Position numbers and translations under genes: made by a program. Below the pieces are notes generated by a model. The model made no database searches and had not been told where the DNA came from. It saw nothing but the letters and a program-made list of their open reading frames with translations. Below, piece by piece: positions 36,826-44,656 of a DNA stretch of 64,000 bases (position 1 is the first letter of the stretch; each line of letters begins with the position of its first letter). Source of the DNA: Saccharopolyspora sp. SCSIO 74807 (GTDB lineage Bacteria > Actinomycetota > Actinomycetes > Mycobacteriales > Pseudonocardiaceae); NCBI RefSeq assembly GCF_037023755.1, contig NZ_CP146100.1, positions 2,234,501-2,298,500 of the forward strand. Direction: 5' to 3'.

Positions 36826-37626
36826 ATGGCAGGTCACATTCCGGGAATCGATGTTTCGAAGCATCAGGGGGAACCGGACTGGGCAGCGGTTCGCGGCGCC
36901 GGATACGCCTTCGCCTACATCAAAGCCACCGAAGGCATCGGGTACGTGAGCCCGACGCTGGACGCGCAGCTCGGCGGGGCGCGCGGGGCGGGCTTGGTCA
37001 CCGGGCTGTACCACTACGCACGACCGGACACCAACGCACCGGAGGCCGAGGCGGCCGACTTCGCGGGGCAGCTGGCGCGGACCAACTCCAGCGCGGGCGG
37101 GAACCTGCCGCCGTGCCTGGACATGGAGACCGAAGGCGGCGACCTCGCCGCTTGGACCAAGGGGTTTATCGCCGCGCTGCGCGGGCACACCGGACGCAAC
37201 GAGGTCGTCGTGTACGCATCGTCGAGCTGGTTGTCCGGGAAGCTCGCCACCGACTCGTGGGTCGACCCCGGAGTGTCCCTCTGGGTGGCGCACTACGGGC
37301 GTCCACCGGGGGAGCCGGGCTACCTCACCGACCGGGTCGCGATCCACCAGCACGCTGACGACGGCCAGGTTCCCGGCATCGGCGGGGCGACCGACCTGAA
37401 CGTTTCGCTGGTGGACCTGCAGGTCCTGACGGGTGGAACCGGACCGGCGCCCGCGCCGCAACCGGCTCCGCAGCCCGCGCCGGAGACCTACGTGGTGCAG
37501 CCGGGCGACACGCTTTCCGACATCGGGAACAAGGTGGGCGTGCCGTGGCAGACGGTCGCGCAGGCCAACGGCATCACCGACCCGAACCTGATCTACGTGG
37601 GGCAAGTGCTGCGCATCCCGCGGTGA
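36826..37626 (+). CDS. GH25 lysozyme with C-terminal LysM, no signal peptide
   Basis: 266 aa. GH25 muramidase domain (residues 5-205): GIDVSKHQGEPDW with Asp9, YIKATEG with Glu36, and the catalytic pair in LDMETEGG (Asp99, Glu101). A proline/alanine linker (PAPAPQPAPQPAP) leads to one LysM peptidoglycan-binding repeat (YVVQPGDTLSDIGNKVG to VLRIPR). The protein starts directly at MAGHIPGID with a GAGGGGG ribosome binding site and no signal peptide. The upstream in-frame extension to 36670 is not a signal either. Confidence 0.9.
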   Translation: MAGHIPGIDVSKHQGEPDWAAVRGAGYAFAYIKATEGIGYVSPTLDAQLGGARGAGLVTGLYHYARPDTNAPEAEAADFAGQLARTNSSAGGNLPPCLDMETEGGDLAAWTKGFIAALRGHTGRNEVVVYASSSWLSGKLATDSWVDPGVSLWVAHYGRPPGEPGYLTDRVAIHQHADDGQVPGIGGATDLNVSLVDLQVLTGGTGPAPAPQPAPQPAPETYVVQPGDTLSDIGNKVGVPWQTVAQANGITDPNLIYVGQVLRIPR

Positions 37627-37920
37627 GCCACTGCGGAGTTGCACTTCGACCGGCAGCGGGCGGCGAGAAGTCCGCTGCACCGGTTCCGGTCGGCGTGCGG
37701 GCAGCACGGCGGGCCCGCACGACCGGCCGCAGCCCGTCGGGGAGCGGGCGCCGAAACGGTTCGACATGTCGGTCCGATCACCATTTCGACGACCGAAGTT
37801 GTTGATCTTGATTGTGCGTGCCGGGTCGAGCGGGACGTCGTCGTCCCTGCAAATGGCGGGTTCCCGGCGCGGCGGATCAGCTCTGCGTAGCTGAGGGAAA
37901 CTCCCGGGTTGATGTGTTGC

Positions 37921-37952
37921 TGACAAAGGCCCCGGAGGGGTTGTTCTAGAGT
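37921..37952 (+). promoter_or_regulatory. promoter-like element with TAGAGT -10
   Basis: TAGAGT (37947-37952) is a good actinobacterial -10. TGACAA at 37921-37926 could be a -35, though the spacing (20 nt) is long. A start 7-8 nt after the -10 would coincide with the ATG at 37960, as in leaderless mRNAs. Confidence 0.35.
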
Positions 37953-37959
37953 CGGGCAC

Positions 37960-38649
37960 ATGGATCCGGCGGACGGTAATGGGCGTGCGGGGTGCGCGAG
38001 GCATACCCCGTCCCGGCTCGCGTCCGCTTATTCGGAGGCCGTCGCCGAGCCACCGCGAACCGACTTGCACGCGTCGCACTCGGCCGATCACGTGGCGCAT
38101 TCCCGTGAAGCGAGCGCTGTTCGGTTCGCAGCGGCCGACCCGGCTTCGCCGACGCCTTTCCCGCGCAGGGCGCGAATATTCGTCGAATGTTCGCCCGCGC
38201 GTTCTGGACGGACTGCGTCCGCTTTCGGTCAAGTGGGCGCAGCTGCGGAATTCGCCGTCGCGGCCGCGGCCACGGAAGGTGTTCGGCCGGATGCGTACCC
38301 AGGTGCGCGCGGATTCCGGAACCACGCGGGCTTGCGGTGTTCCGGGTGTTGGCCGGGCGAAGCGCGCCGCTCGACGCGGTGTTGTGGTCCGCGGCCGGAA
38401 CCGGATGGATCGCTGGAAACGCCGCGCGCGCAGGTGCGCCTGCAGCACTATGGGGCGCGAAGGCGCGGGGACTATTGGGGCGCGATGGCGCGGGACTATT
38501 GGGGCGCGAAGGCGCGGGACTATTGGGCGCGATGGCACGGGCCGCGGCCGACCGCGCCGAGGGAGCTGCACGGGGCGGCCGGGCGATCGGGCTCAGGGAA
38601 ATTGAGGGTGCACCCCGATGTGGGGCGTATCCGCGATGCGCGAGATTGA
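37960..38649 (+). CDS. possible leaderless ORF with DYWGA-type repeats
   Basis: 229 codons. Arguments for: the ATG lies 7 nt after a TAGAGT hexamer, and the 24-nt tandem repeat is read as an octapeptide repeat (DYWGAMAR, DYWGAKAR). Arguments against: no recognised domain, irregular GC3, and equally long frames on the other strand. If real, the protein is basic, low-complexity and probably lineage-specific. Confidence 0.25.
   Translation: MDPADGNGRAGCARHTPSRLASAYSEAVAEPPRTDLHASHSADHVAHSREASAVRFAAADPASPTPFPRRARIFVECSPARSGRTASAFGQVGAAAEFAVAAAATEGVRPDAYPGARGFRNHAGLRCSGCWPGEARRSTRCCGPRPEPDGSLETPRAQVRLQHYGARRRGDYWGAMARDYWGAKARDYWARWHGPRPTAPRELHGAAGRSGSGKLRVHPDVGRIRDARD
38447..38541 (+). repeat. 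four tandem copies of a 24-nt repeat
   Basis: Copies start at 38447, 38471, 38495 and 38519. Each opens ACTAT(T)GGGGCGCGA and continues with A/T-GGCGCGGG; the last is 23 nt and diverged. The unit length is a multiple of three, so all frames read through it. Confidence 0.85.
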
Positions 38650-38836
38650 GCGGTGTGGACGAACAGCACAAGCTGCCAGTGACGGGTCGGCGCGACCTTG
38701 CGGGCGAAGCTGTCGAGGAACGGCTCGAAGCCGGAGACGACGGTGCTGCGCAGGACGCAGCCCGGCCCGTGCGGTTGTCGCAGGCGTTCCGGACGAGCGC
38801 TGACGCCCGTCCGCACTCGGCGTCCTCCTGTCGTCC

Positions 38837-38861
38837 GAAACCAACGGCCGTCGTTGGTTTC
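38837..38861. promoter_or_regulatory. perfect inverted repeat upstream of the DMT-type gene
   Basis: GAAACCAACG (38837-38846) and CGTTGGTTTC (38852-38861) are perfect complements around GCCGT. It ends 17 nt before the ATG at 38879. The AT-rich 10-bp arms stand out in this GC-rich DNA and look like a repressor operator; a short RNA hairpin occluding translation is the alternative. Confidence 0.5.
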
Positions 38862-38878
38862 ATGGGACGTGGTGCGCC

Positions 38879-39820
38879 ATGACCGCGTTCGCGGTGGGAC
38901 TGGTCGTCATCGCCGCCTGCGCACAGGCGGTCGGTGCGCGGGTGCAGCACACAGCGGTGCACGCCACGATCGGTGACGGCGGGCTGAAGGTGCGCAGCCA
39001 GCTGCAGTTGCTGCGCAACCCGCGCTGGCTGCTCGGATTGTTCGCGCTGGGTTTCGGTGCGCTGCTGCACGCGGTCGCGCTCGGGTTGGCCCCGCTGAGC
39101 GTCGTGCAGCCGGTGGGGGTCCTGGCGTTGCCGATCACCGTGCTGCTCAACGCCAGGCAACAGGGCATGGCGATCCGGAACTTGAACATCAACGCCGTGC
39201 TGGCGGTGTGCGGCGCCACTGGTGGGGTCGCCGCGTTCGTCGTGCTCGCCGCGGGCAGCGCGACCGCCACGCCGGTGCTGCGCGACGACCAGATAACGGC
39301 CACTCAGCTCGTCGGCGCGGCCGTGGTGTTGCTGGGCGTGCTCGGGTTGTTCACCCGATCCAAGGTGCGCTGCATGGCTTACGCGGCCGGTTGCGCGGTC
39401 GCCTACGGGTTGGTGTCGCTGCTGGTGCGCGCGGTCGCGCAGCAGATCGGCAGCACCCCGCTGCTGCAGATCAACCCGGCACCGTTGCTGGTGATCGTCG
39501 TCGCGATGCTCGTGGGCGGCTGGCTGCTGCAGCACGGCTACGCGAGTGGTCCCCCCGATCTGGTCGTGGCCTGCCTGACGGTCATCGACCCGCTGATCGC
39601 GGTGAGCCTGGGCATCGGGCTGCTCGGCGAAGCCGACAAGGTCGGCAGCGCCACCGCGGTCGGCGAAGTGCTTTGCGGACTCGTCGCCTGCGCCGGGGTT
39701 TTCGCACTCGCGCGGTTCCACCCCGAAACCGAACAGCGGCGAGTGCAATCGACTGACGTCGACGCCGGTGGTGCCGCCATCGCGTCGCGTTCCGATCGTT
39801 CTGACGGGAGAGTGACTTGA
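38879..39820 (+). CDS. DMT-superfamily (NIPA/EamA-like) membrane protein
   Basis: 313 aa with 8-9 predicted membrane helices from residue 3 onward (FAVGLVVIAACAQAVGA; WLLGLFALGFGALLHAVALG; VVLLGVLGLF; LVVACLTVIDPLIAVSLGIG). Hydrophilic tail of about 35 residues. The layout fits DMT transporters related to NIPA. Its stop overlaps the TTG start of the glycosyltransferase gene, so it belongs to the same unit. It may move a lipid or sugar precursor, but the substrate is not readable. Confidence 0.75.
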   Translation: MTAFAVGLVVIAACAQAVGARVQHTAVHATIGDGGLKVRSQLQLLRNPRWLLGLFALGFGALLHAVALGLAPLSVVQPVGVLALPITVLLNARQQGMAIRNLNINAVLAVCGATGGVAAFVVLAAGSATATPVLRDDQITATQLVGAAVVLLGVLGLFTRSKVRCMAYAAGCAVAYGLVSLLVRAVAQQIGSTPLLQINPAPLLVIVVAMLVGGWLLQHGYASGPPDLVVACLTVIDPLIAVSLGIGLLGEADKVGSATAVGEVLCGLVACAGVFALARFHPETEQRRVQSTDVDAGGAAIASRSDRSDGRVT

Positions 39821-41052
39821 CTTCGCAACCGTTCGGCGGAGGCCGGCTGCGCATCGTGCTCGGCGCGGTCATGTACCCGCCCGAGGTGAGCGGCGCGGCG
39901 AACTTCGGCCACCGGCTCGCCATCGGACTGGCCCGCCGCGGCCACGACGTGCACGTCATCTGCCACTCGGTGGATCGGCAGGCGAGCACGTCGGTGGAGG
40001 ACGGGGTGACCGTGCACCGGGTCGCCTCCTACCGGACTCCGGCGCACCCGACGTTCCGGGTCTGCCCGCCGTGGCAGGCCAAGTCGGTCGCGCGGCGGCT
40101 GCTCGAGGAGATCCAGCCCGATGTGGTGCACGTGCAGTCGCACTTCTTCATCGGCCGGGGCCTGATCAACGCGGCGCGCGACCTGGGCATCGGCCTGATC
40201 GCGACGAACCACTTCATGCCGGAGAACATCTTCGGCTACGTGCGGATCCCGCGGGCGTTGCAGAAGGCGGGTGCCCGGGTGCTCTGGCACTACCTGATCA
40301 AGCACTACGCCAAGGCGCAGCTGGTCACCGCGCCCACACCGCGTGCGGTGCAGCTGCTCAAGGAGAACGGGTTCGACCGCCCCGCCGTGCCGGTCTCCTG
40401 CGGCATCGACGTGGACCGGTATCGGCGGCGGGCCCAGCAGCACCGCCTGGAAAGCCCGGAGCCGAGCACCCGCTCCATCCTGTTCGTCGGGCGGCTCGAC
40501 GAGGAGAAGCACATCGACGACCTGCTGCGCGCGGTCGCGTTGCGCAAGACCACGGAGCCGGTCCGGCTGGAGATCGTCGGCGACGGGAGCTGCCGCGAGC
40601 CGTTGAGCGAGCTGGCCGCGGAACTCGGGATCGCCGACCAGGTCCACTTCGCCGGGCTGGTGAGCGAGGAAGAACTGCTCGACGCCTACGCGCGCGCCGA
40701 CCTGTTCTGCATGCCCAGCATCGCCGAGCTGCAGAGCTTGGCCACGATGGAGGCGATGTCGGCGACCACCCCGGTCGTGCTGGCCGACGCCATGGCGCTG
40801 CCGCACTTGGTCGAGCCCGGCGAGAACGGCTGGCTGTACCCACCGCGCGACGTGCATTCCCTGGCGCACGCGATCGACGACGTGATCGCCGACCGCGCCA
40901 CGATCGACCGGATGGGCGCGGCCAGCGCGAAGCTGGTGCGCAAGCACGACATCGACGCGGTGCTGGGGCGGTTCGAGTCGATCTACCGGCACGCGCTCGC
41001 CCAGGAGGACGCGGCCGAGCCGGTCGACGTGCCCGCTGAGCTGGCGAGTTGA
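39817..41052 (+). CDS. GT4 glycosyltransferase (first)
   Basis: 411 aa GT-B fold. TTG start at 39817 overlapping the previous stop by 4 nt; GGGAGAG ahead of it. N-terminal YPPEVSGAANFGHRLAIGLARRGHDV and TNHFMPENIFGY resemble diacylglycerol glucosyltransferases and mannosyltransferases. C-terminal nucleotide-sugar site: FVGRLDEEKHIDDLLRA, MPSIAELQSLATMEAMSATTPVV (the EX7E region) and GENGWLYPP. Retaining transferase acting at the cytoplasmic membrane face; acceptor probably a lipid. Confidence 0.85.
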   Translation: MTSQPFGGGRLRIVLGAVMYPPEVSGAANFGHRLAIGLARRGHDVHVICHSVDRQASTSVEDGVTVHRVASYRTPAHPTFRVCPPWQAKSVARRLLEEIQPDVVHVQSHFFIGRGLINAARDLGIGLIATNHFMPENIFGYVRIPRALQKAGARVLWHYLIKHYAKAQLVTAPTPRAVQLLKENGFDRPAVPVSCGIDVDRYRRRAQQHRLESPEPSTRSILFVGRLDEEKHIDDLLRAVALRKTTEPVRLEIVGDGSCREPLSELAAELGIADQVHFAGLVSEEELLDAYARADLFCMPSIAELQSLATMEAMSATTPVVLADAMALPHLVEPGENGWLYPPRDVHSLAHAIDDVIADRATIDRMGAASAKLVRKHDIDAVLGRFESIYRHALAQEDAAEPVDVPAELAS

Positions 41053-41061
41053 GCCGCCGGG

Positions 41062-42003
41062 ATGGGACGCACTCCTGACACGGCCCAGCCGGGCGCGGCC
41101 GGCGGCAGCGCCGATCAGCCGGTCGAGCGGGTCGAGCGGATCCAAGGGACCGACCTGCACTTCTGGGTCTACGGTGCGGGCGCAGAGCAGCGCGCCAGCG
41201 CTGCCGCGCAGGCCCAGATCGAGGAACCGCTGATCGTGATGGTGCACGGCCTGCGCGGCACCCACCACGGCTTGGAACCGATCGTCGAACACCTGCCGGG
41301 CCGCCACGTGGTGGTGCCGGACCTGCCCGGCTTCGGGGATTCCGGCCCGATGCCGGGGCGTACGCACGACGTGCAGGGGTACGCGGCCGCGATCAGCGAG
41401 CTGATCGAGTCGCTGGGTGGTCGGCAGCGGCCCGTGGTGCTGCTCGGGCACTCCTTCGGTTCCATCGTGGCGGCGCACGTCGTGTCCTCCGAGCCTGATC
41501 TGGTGCGGCGGCTGGTGCTGGTGAACCCGATCTCCACCCCGGCGTTGCGCGGACCTCGGGTCCTGCTGTCCTGGCTGACCTCCCTCTACTACAAGCTCGG
41601 CACGGCACTGCCGAGCCGGTTGGGCCGCGCATTGCTGTCCAACCGGCTCGTGGTGCTGGGTGCCAGCCGGGCGATGCTGCGCTCGCGCGACCCGGAGGTG
41701 CGCCGGTTCGTGCACGAGAGCCACTTGCGGCACTTCAGCCGGTTCCACAGCCCTCAGCTGCTGCAGGAGACCTACACCGCGTCGGTCAGCGGTACGGTCG
41801 CCGACTACCGCGGTGCGTTGCAGCTTCCGACGCTTGCCATTGCGGGCGAGTCCGACGAGATCGCGCCGCTGGAGGGGCAGCGCGCGTTCGTCGAAGGACT
41901 CCCGGATGCCGAGCTCGTCGTGCTCGACGAGGTCGGGCACCTGGTGCACTACGAGACGCCGCGGGCTGCGGCCGAGGCCATCGAGCGGTTCGTGGAGCGG
42001 TGA
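41062..42003 (+). CDS. alpha/beta hydrolase in the glycosyltransferase operon
   Basis: 313 aa. VMVHGLRGTHHGLEPI (oxyanion region), nucleophile GHSFGSIVAAH, acid in AGESDEIAPLEGQ and histidine in DEVGHLVHYETPRA. The cap domain (residues about 165-240) is long. No signal peptide. Nine bases after the first GT4 gene and overlapping the second (TGATG), so it acts with them, perhaps trimming or loading an acyl group on a glycolipid. That role is inferred. Confidence 0.8.
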   Translation: MGRTPDTAQPGAAGGSADQPVERVERIQGTDLHFWVYGAGAEQRASAAAQAQIEEPLIVMVHGLRGTHHGLEPIVEHLPGRHVVVPDLPGFGDSGPMPGRTHDVQGYAAAISELIESLGGRQRPVVLLGHSFGSIVAAHVVSSEPDLVRRLVLVNPISTPALRGPRVLLSWLTSLYYKLGTALPSRLGRALLSNRLVVLGASRAMLRSRDPEVRRFVHESHLRHFSRFHSPQLLQETYTASVSGTVADYRGALQLPTLAIAGESDEIAPLEGQRAFVEGLPDAELVVLDEVGHLVHYETPRAAAEAIERFVER

Positions 42004-43226
42004 TGAGTCCCGTGCCCGAACGATCACCGGCCGGCGAATCACCAGCCGGCGAATCGCTGACCGGCGAATCACGGTCCGGCGCGGATCTCGGCACCGCCGC
42101 CGACGGAGGCGGGCGGCCGCGGGTGTTCATCGACGCCCGGTGGACCCGCGTCGACGCCCACGACGGGATCAGCCGGTTCGGCGCGTGCCTGGCCGAAGCG
42201 CTGCACCGGCTGCACCCGGTGACGATGCTGATCCACGACGAACGCCAGCTCGCGCTGTTGCCGGACGGCGTGCCGCACATCAAGATCAACAGTCCGATGT
42301 CGGTGCGGGAACTCGCCGTCTCCCGGCGGCTGGACGCCCTCGGTGCCGACGTCGTGTTCAGCCCGATGCAGGTCATCGGTGGTTTCCGTCGCCGGTACCG
42401 GCTCGTGCTCACGCTGCACGACCTGATCTACTACCGCCATCCGCAGCCGCCGGGTTTCCTGCCGTGGCCGGTGCGTTTGCTCTGGCGGATCTATCACAAG
42501 GCGTACTGGCCGCAGCGCGTACTGCTCAACCGCGGGGACGCGGTGGTGACGGTCAGCGAGACGACCCGGCGGCTGATCGAGCGGCACCGGCTCACCCGGA
42601 ACCCGGTGACCGTCGTCCACAACGCACCGTCTGGGCTGCCCGAGACGGCCGACATCGAGGCAGCCGACTCCGACGGCGCGCGAGACCTCGTCTACATGGG
42701 GTCCTTCATGCCGTACAAGGACGTCGAGACGCTGATCGCCGGGATGCGCTCGTTGCCCGGCCACCGCTTGCACCTGCTGAGCCGGATCCCGCCGGCGCGG
42801 GAGGCCGAGCTGCGCGGGCTCGTCCCGGACGGGACCGATGTGGTGTTCTGGCGCGGAATCGCCGAAGCCGACTACCGCGCTTTGCTGAGCCGGGCGGCCG
42901 CGTTGGTCACCGCATCCCGCGACGAGGGTTTCGGACTGCCGCTCATCGAAGCCATGCATTGCGGAACTCCTGTGGTGTGCAGCGATTTGGACATCTTCCG
43001 AGAGGTCACGGGCGGTCACGCGCGGTTCTTCGCGCCCGGCGACGCCGAAGCCTTCGCCGCGGCCGTGCGCGAAGTGACCGATCCCGCGGTGCGCGCCGGG
43101 CTCGCCCACCGCGGCCGGGAGCAGGCGCAGCGGTTCAGCTGGGACCGTTCGGCCCGACGGTTGCTCGAAGTGCTGGTGCCGGGCTCACCGCGGCCAGACC
43201 TTGATGGCGCGGGCGACGAAGTCTGA
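42003..43226 (+). CDS. GT4 glycosyltransferase (second)
   Basis: 407 aa from the ATG at 42003, which overlaps the hydrolase stop; a GTG at 42000 is also possible. An N-terminal low-complexity segment made of short imperfect repeats (GESPAGESLTGESRSG) precedes the fold at VFIDARWTRVDAHDGISRFG. C-terminal motifs: YMGSFMPYKDVETLIAGM, ASRDEGFGLPLIEAMHCGTPVVCSD, RFSWDRSARRLLEVL. Retaining GT-B enzyme. Its last 42 nt overlap a convergent secreted-protein gene. Confidence 0.85.
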   Translation: MSPVPERSPAGESPAGESLTGESRSGADLGTAADGGGRPRVFIDARWTRVDAHDGISRFGACLAEALHRLHPVTMLIHDERQLALLPDGVPHIKINSPMSVRELAVSRRLDALGADVVFSPMQVIGGFRRRYRLVLTLHDLIYYRHPQPPGFLPWPVRLLWRIYHKAYWPQRVLLNRGDAVVTVSETTRRLIERHRLTRNPVTVVHNAPSGLPETADIEAADSDGARDLVYMGSFMPYKDVETLIAGMRSLPGHRLHLLSRIPPAREAELRGLVPDGTDVVFWRGIAEADYRALLSRAAALVTASRDEGFGLPLIEAMHCGTPVVCSDLDIFREVTGGHARFFAPGDAEAFAAAVREVTDPAVRAGLAHRGREQAQRFSWDRSARRLLEVLVPGSPRPDLDGAGDEV

Positions 43227-43604
43227 GCCGGGTACGAAGGTCCCGGTCGGGTAAGTGGCGAAGTCGGCGTGCGTGTCGCACTCCGGGTCCTGGTACACCG
43301 TCACGGGTTTGCCGGTGTTGTTGACGAACGATTTCGTCTCCGGACGCGCGGGAAGCGGCATGCACTGCTCCAACGTCGTCGAGCGCAGCTCGGCGCGATG
43401 CGGTTCGCCCCGGTGGTCCGGTTCCGGGTAGGCGCAGAAGGTTCCGGTTCCGCAGCCGGCCGGAGCTTCGGCCTGCGCGGCACCGCTCAGCCCGGTCGAC
43501 GCGGCGCCGAGTGCGAGCAGGACCGCGGGCATCACGACCCTGCTGGTCCTAAAAGGACGGATGCGGGAACCGCGGCGGACGATCATGCGGACGCGAGCGA
43601 ACAT
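43185..43604 (-). CDS. secreted I36-type small protein
   Basis: 139 aa. A long basic N-region (RVRMIVRRGSRIRPFRTSR) leads to a signal core (VVMPAVLLALGAASTGLSGAAQA). The mature part has FCAYPEPDHRGEPHR, four cysteines and ends VARAIKVWP, like small secreted proteins assigned to peptidase inhibitor family I36. GGTGAT 6 nt before the ATG. The 3' end overlaps the convergent glycosyltransferase gene. Confidence 0.7.
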   Translation of the reverse strand: MFARVRMIVRRGSRIRPFRTSRVVMPAVLLALGAASTGLSGAAQAEAPAGCGTGTFCAYPEPDHRGEPHRAELRSTTLEQCMPLPARPETKSFVNNTGKPVTVYQDPECDTHADFATYPTGTFVPGSDFVARAIKVWPR

Positions 43605-43784
43605 CAGGGATCACCTTTCACAGCAAGGGAAATCAACGGATTCCGGGCGGTCGCGCCTTGCGGCGGCCCGATGAGATCCAGATTCCCGAAGCCGTGATCG
43701 CCGCGCCAGCATTTCGACCGGATACACCCCGACCGTGTGCTGTTCCGGGATTTTTCTCCGAGCGGAAATGCGAAGATCTCCGCC

Positions 43785-43807
43785 CGTCGTCCGGGCGGCG
43801 GACGACG
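43785..43807 (-). terminator. hairpin downstream of the IclR gene
   Basis: A 9-bp stem (43785-43793 with 43799-43807) 19 nt beyond the minus-strand stop at 43827. It would end the ADH-amidohydrolase-DUF59-IclR transcript. No U tract. Confidence 0.4.
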
Positions 43808-43826
43808 AGCGGGGATCGGCCGGAAC

Positions 43827-44651
43827 TCAGGCTCCGGACCTGCCGACCAGCGCCAACGAGCGCGTGACGCGCACCGCGCCCTGCCGGACGGCGCGCTCCA
43901 CCGACCACCGCCGGGCGCGGAACTCCGCGATCGGCAGCGAAATCGCCACCGACGCGGTCACCCCGCCCGCCGGGTCGTACACCGGCGCGGCCATGCAGGC
44001 CAGCCCGTGCTGGAACTCGCCGATCTCCAGCGCGATCTGCGACTGCCGCACGTGCGTGAGGTGCTCCTCGAGCCCGTCTCTGCAACGGATCGTCGACGGC
44101 GTGCACGGGTCCATGCCCGCCTGGTCCAGATACTGCGTCCGCTGCTCGGCCTCCATTGCGGACAACATGATCTTGCCGAACGCGGTGGCGTGCACGGCCT
44201 GGTGGAAACCCACGTCCAGCGGCTGCACCCGCGGCCGCCGGTCGGAGTCCTCGACGTGCGCGATGACCACCTCGGTGTCCCGGTAGATCGCGTAGTACGC
44301 GGCCGCGTCCGCCTGCTGGTGCACGACCCGGATGGACGAGGCGATCTCCGAAGGGACCGCCAGCTGCCGGGACAGCGCCTGACCTAGGTAGCGCGCCTTG
44401 TAGCCCAGCGCGAACACCTTCTTGTCGGTCAGGTGCACCACGTGCCCGGCCTCCACCAGCGTGGTCAGCAGGTGGTACGTGGTCGGCAGCGTCAACCCCA
44501 GCGCCGTGGAGAGGTCCTTGGCGCTGATCCCGCACGGTGATGCGGCGATCGCTTCCAGCACGCGCAGCGCGCGACCCACCGACTGAAGCGTTCCCGATGC
44601 CGCTTTCGCGCCGTTCTGCGGGTTCGATCCGCCGGTGGGTAGCGCGTTCAT
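43827..44651 (-). CDS. IclR-family regulator of the ADH/amidohydrolase operon
   Basis: 274 aa. N-terminal winged helix (SVGRALRVLEAIAASPCGIS, DLSTALGLTLPTTYHLLTTL) and C-terminal IclR effector domain (residues 95-270: HATAFGKIMLSAM, IALEIGEFQHGLACMAAPV). ATG at 44651, 5 nt after the DUF59 stop, with GAGGAG almost touching it; a TTG at 44660 would overlap the stop. Co-transcribed with the operon that it probably senses for. Confidence 0.88.
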   Translation of the reverse strand: MNALPTGGSNPQNGAKAASGTLQSVGRALRVLEAIAASPCGISAKDLSTALGLTLPTTYHLLTTLVEAGHVVHLTDKKVFALGYKARYLGQALSRQLAVPSEIASSIRVVHQQADAAAYYAIYRDTEVVIAHVEDSDRRPRVQPLDVGFHQAVHATAFGKIMLSAMEAEQRTQYLDQAGMDPCTPSTIRCRDGLEEHLTHVRQSQIALEIGEFQHGLACMAAPVYDPAGGVTASVAISLPIAEFRARRWSVERAVRQGAVRVTRSLALVGRSGA

Positions 44652-44656
44652 ACTCC

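Larger units (their letters stand above)
37627..38878. other. 1.25-kb region without a confident gene
   Basis: Holds a promoter-like element (37921-37952), a low-confidence open frame (37960-38649), a 24-nt tandem repeat (38447-38541) and a perfect inverted repeat (38837-38861). Codon use in all frames is less GC3-biased than in neighbouring genes. Possibly decayed or fast-evolving DNA. Confidence 0.5.

Noticed and set aside
38447-38541. CRISPR-like array
   Set aside because: The repeat units are contiguous with no spacers and unit length is 24 nt, so it is a minisatellite.
37946-39748. 600-codon minus-strand frame with APSRPNSP repeats
   Set aside because: Covers the DMT-type gene in antisense and the minisatellite; no start with a ribosome binding site and no domain.
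39538-42072. 844-codon minus-strand frame
   Set aside because: Antisense to the glycosyltransferase operon, whose genes carry real motifs.
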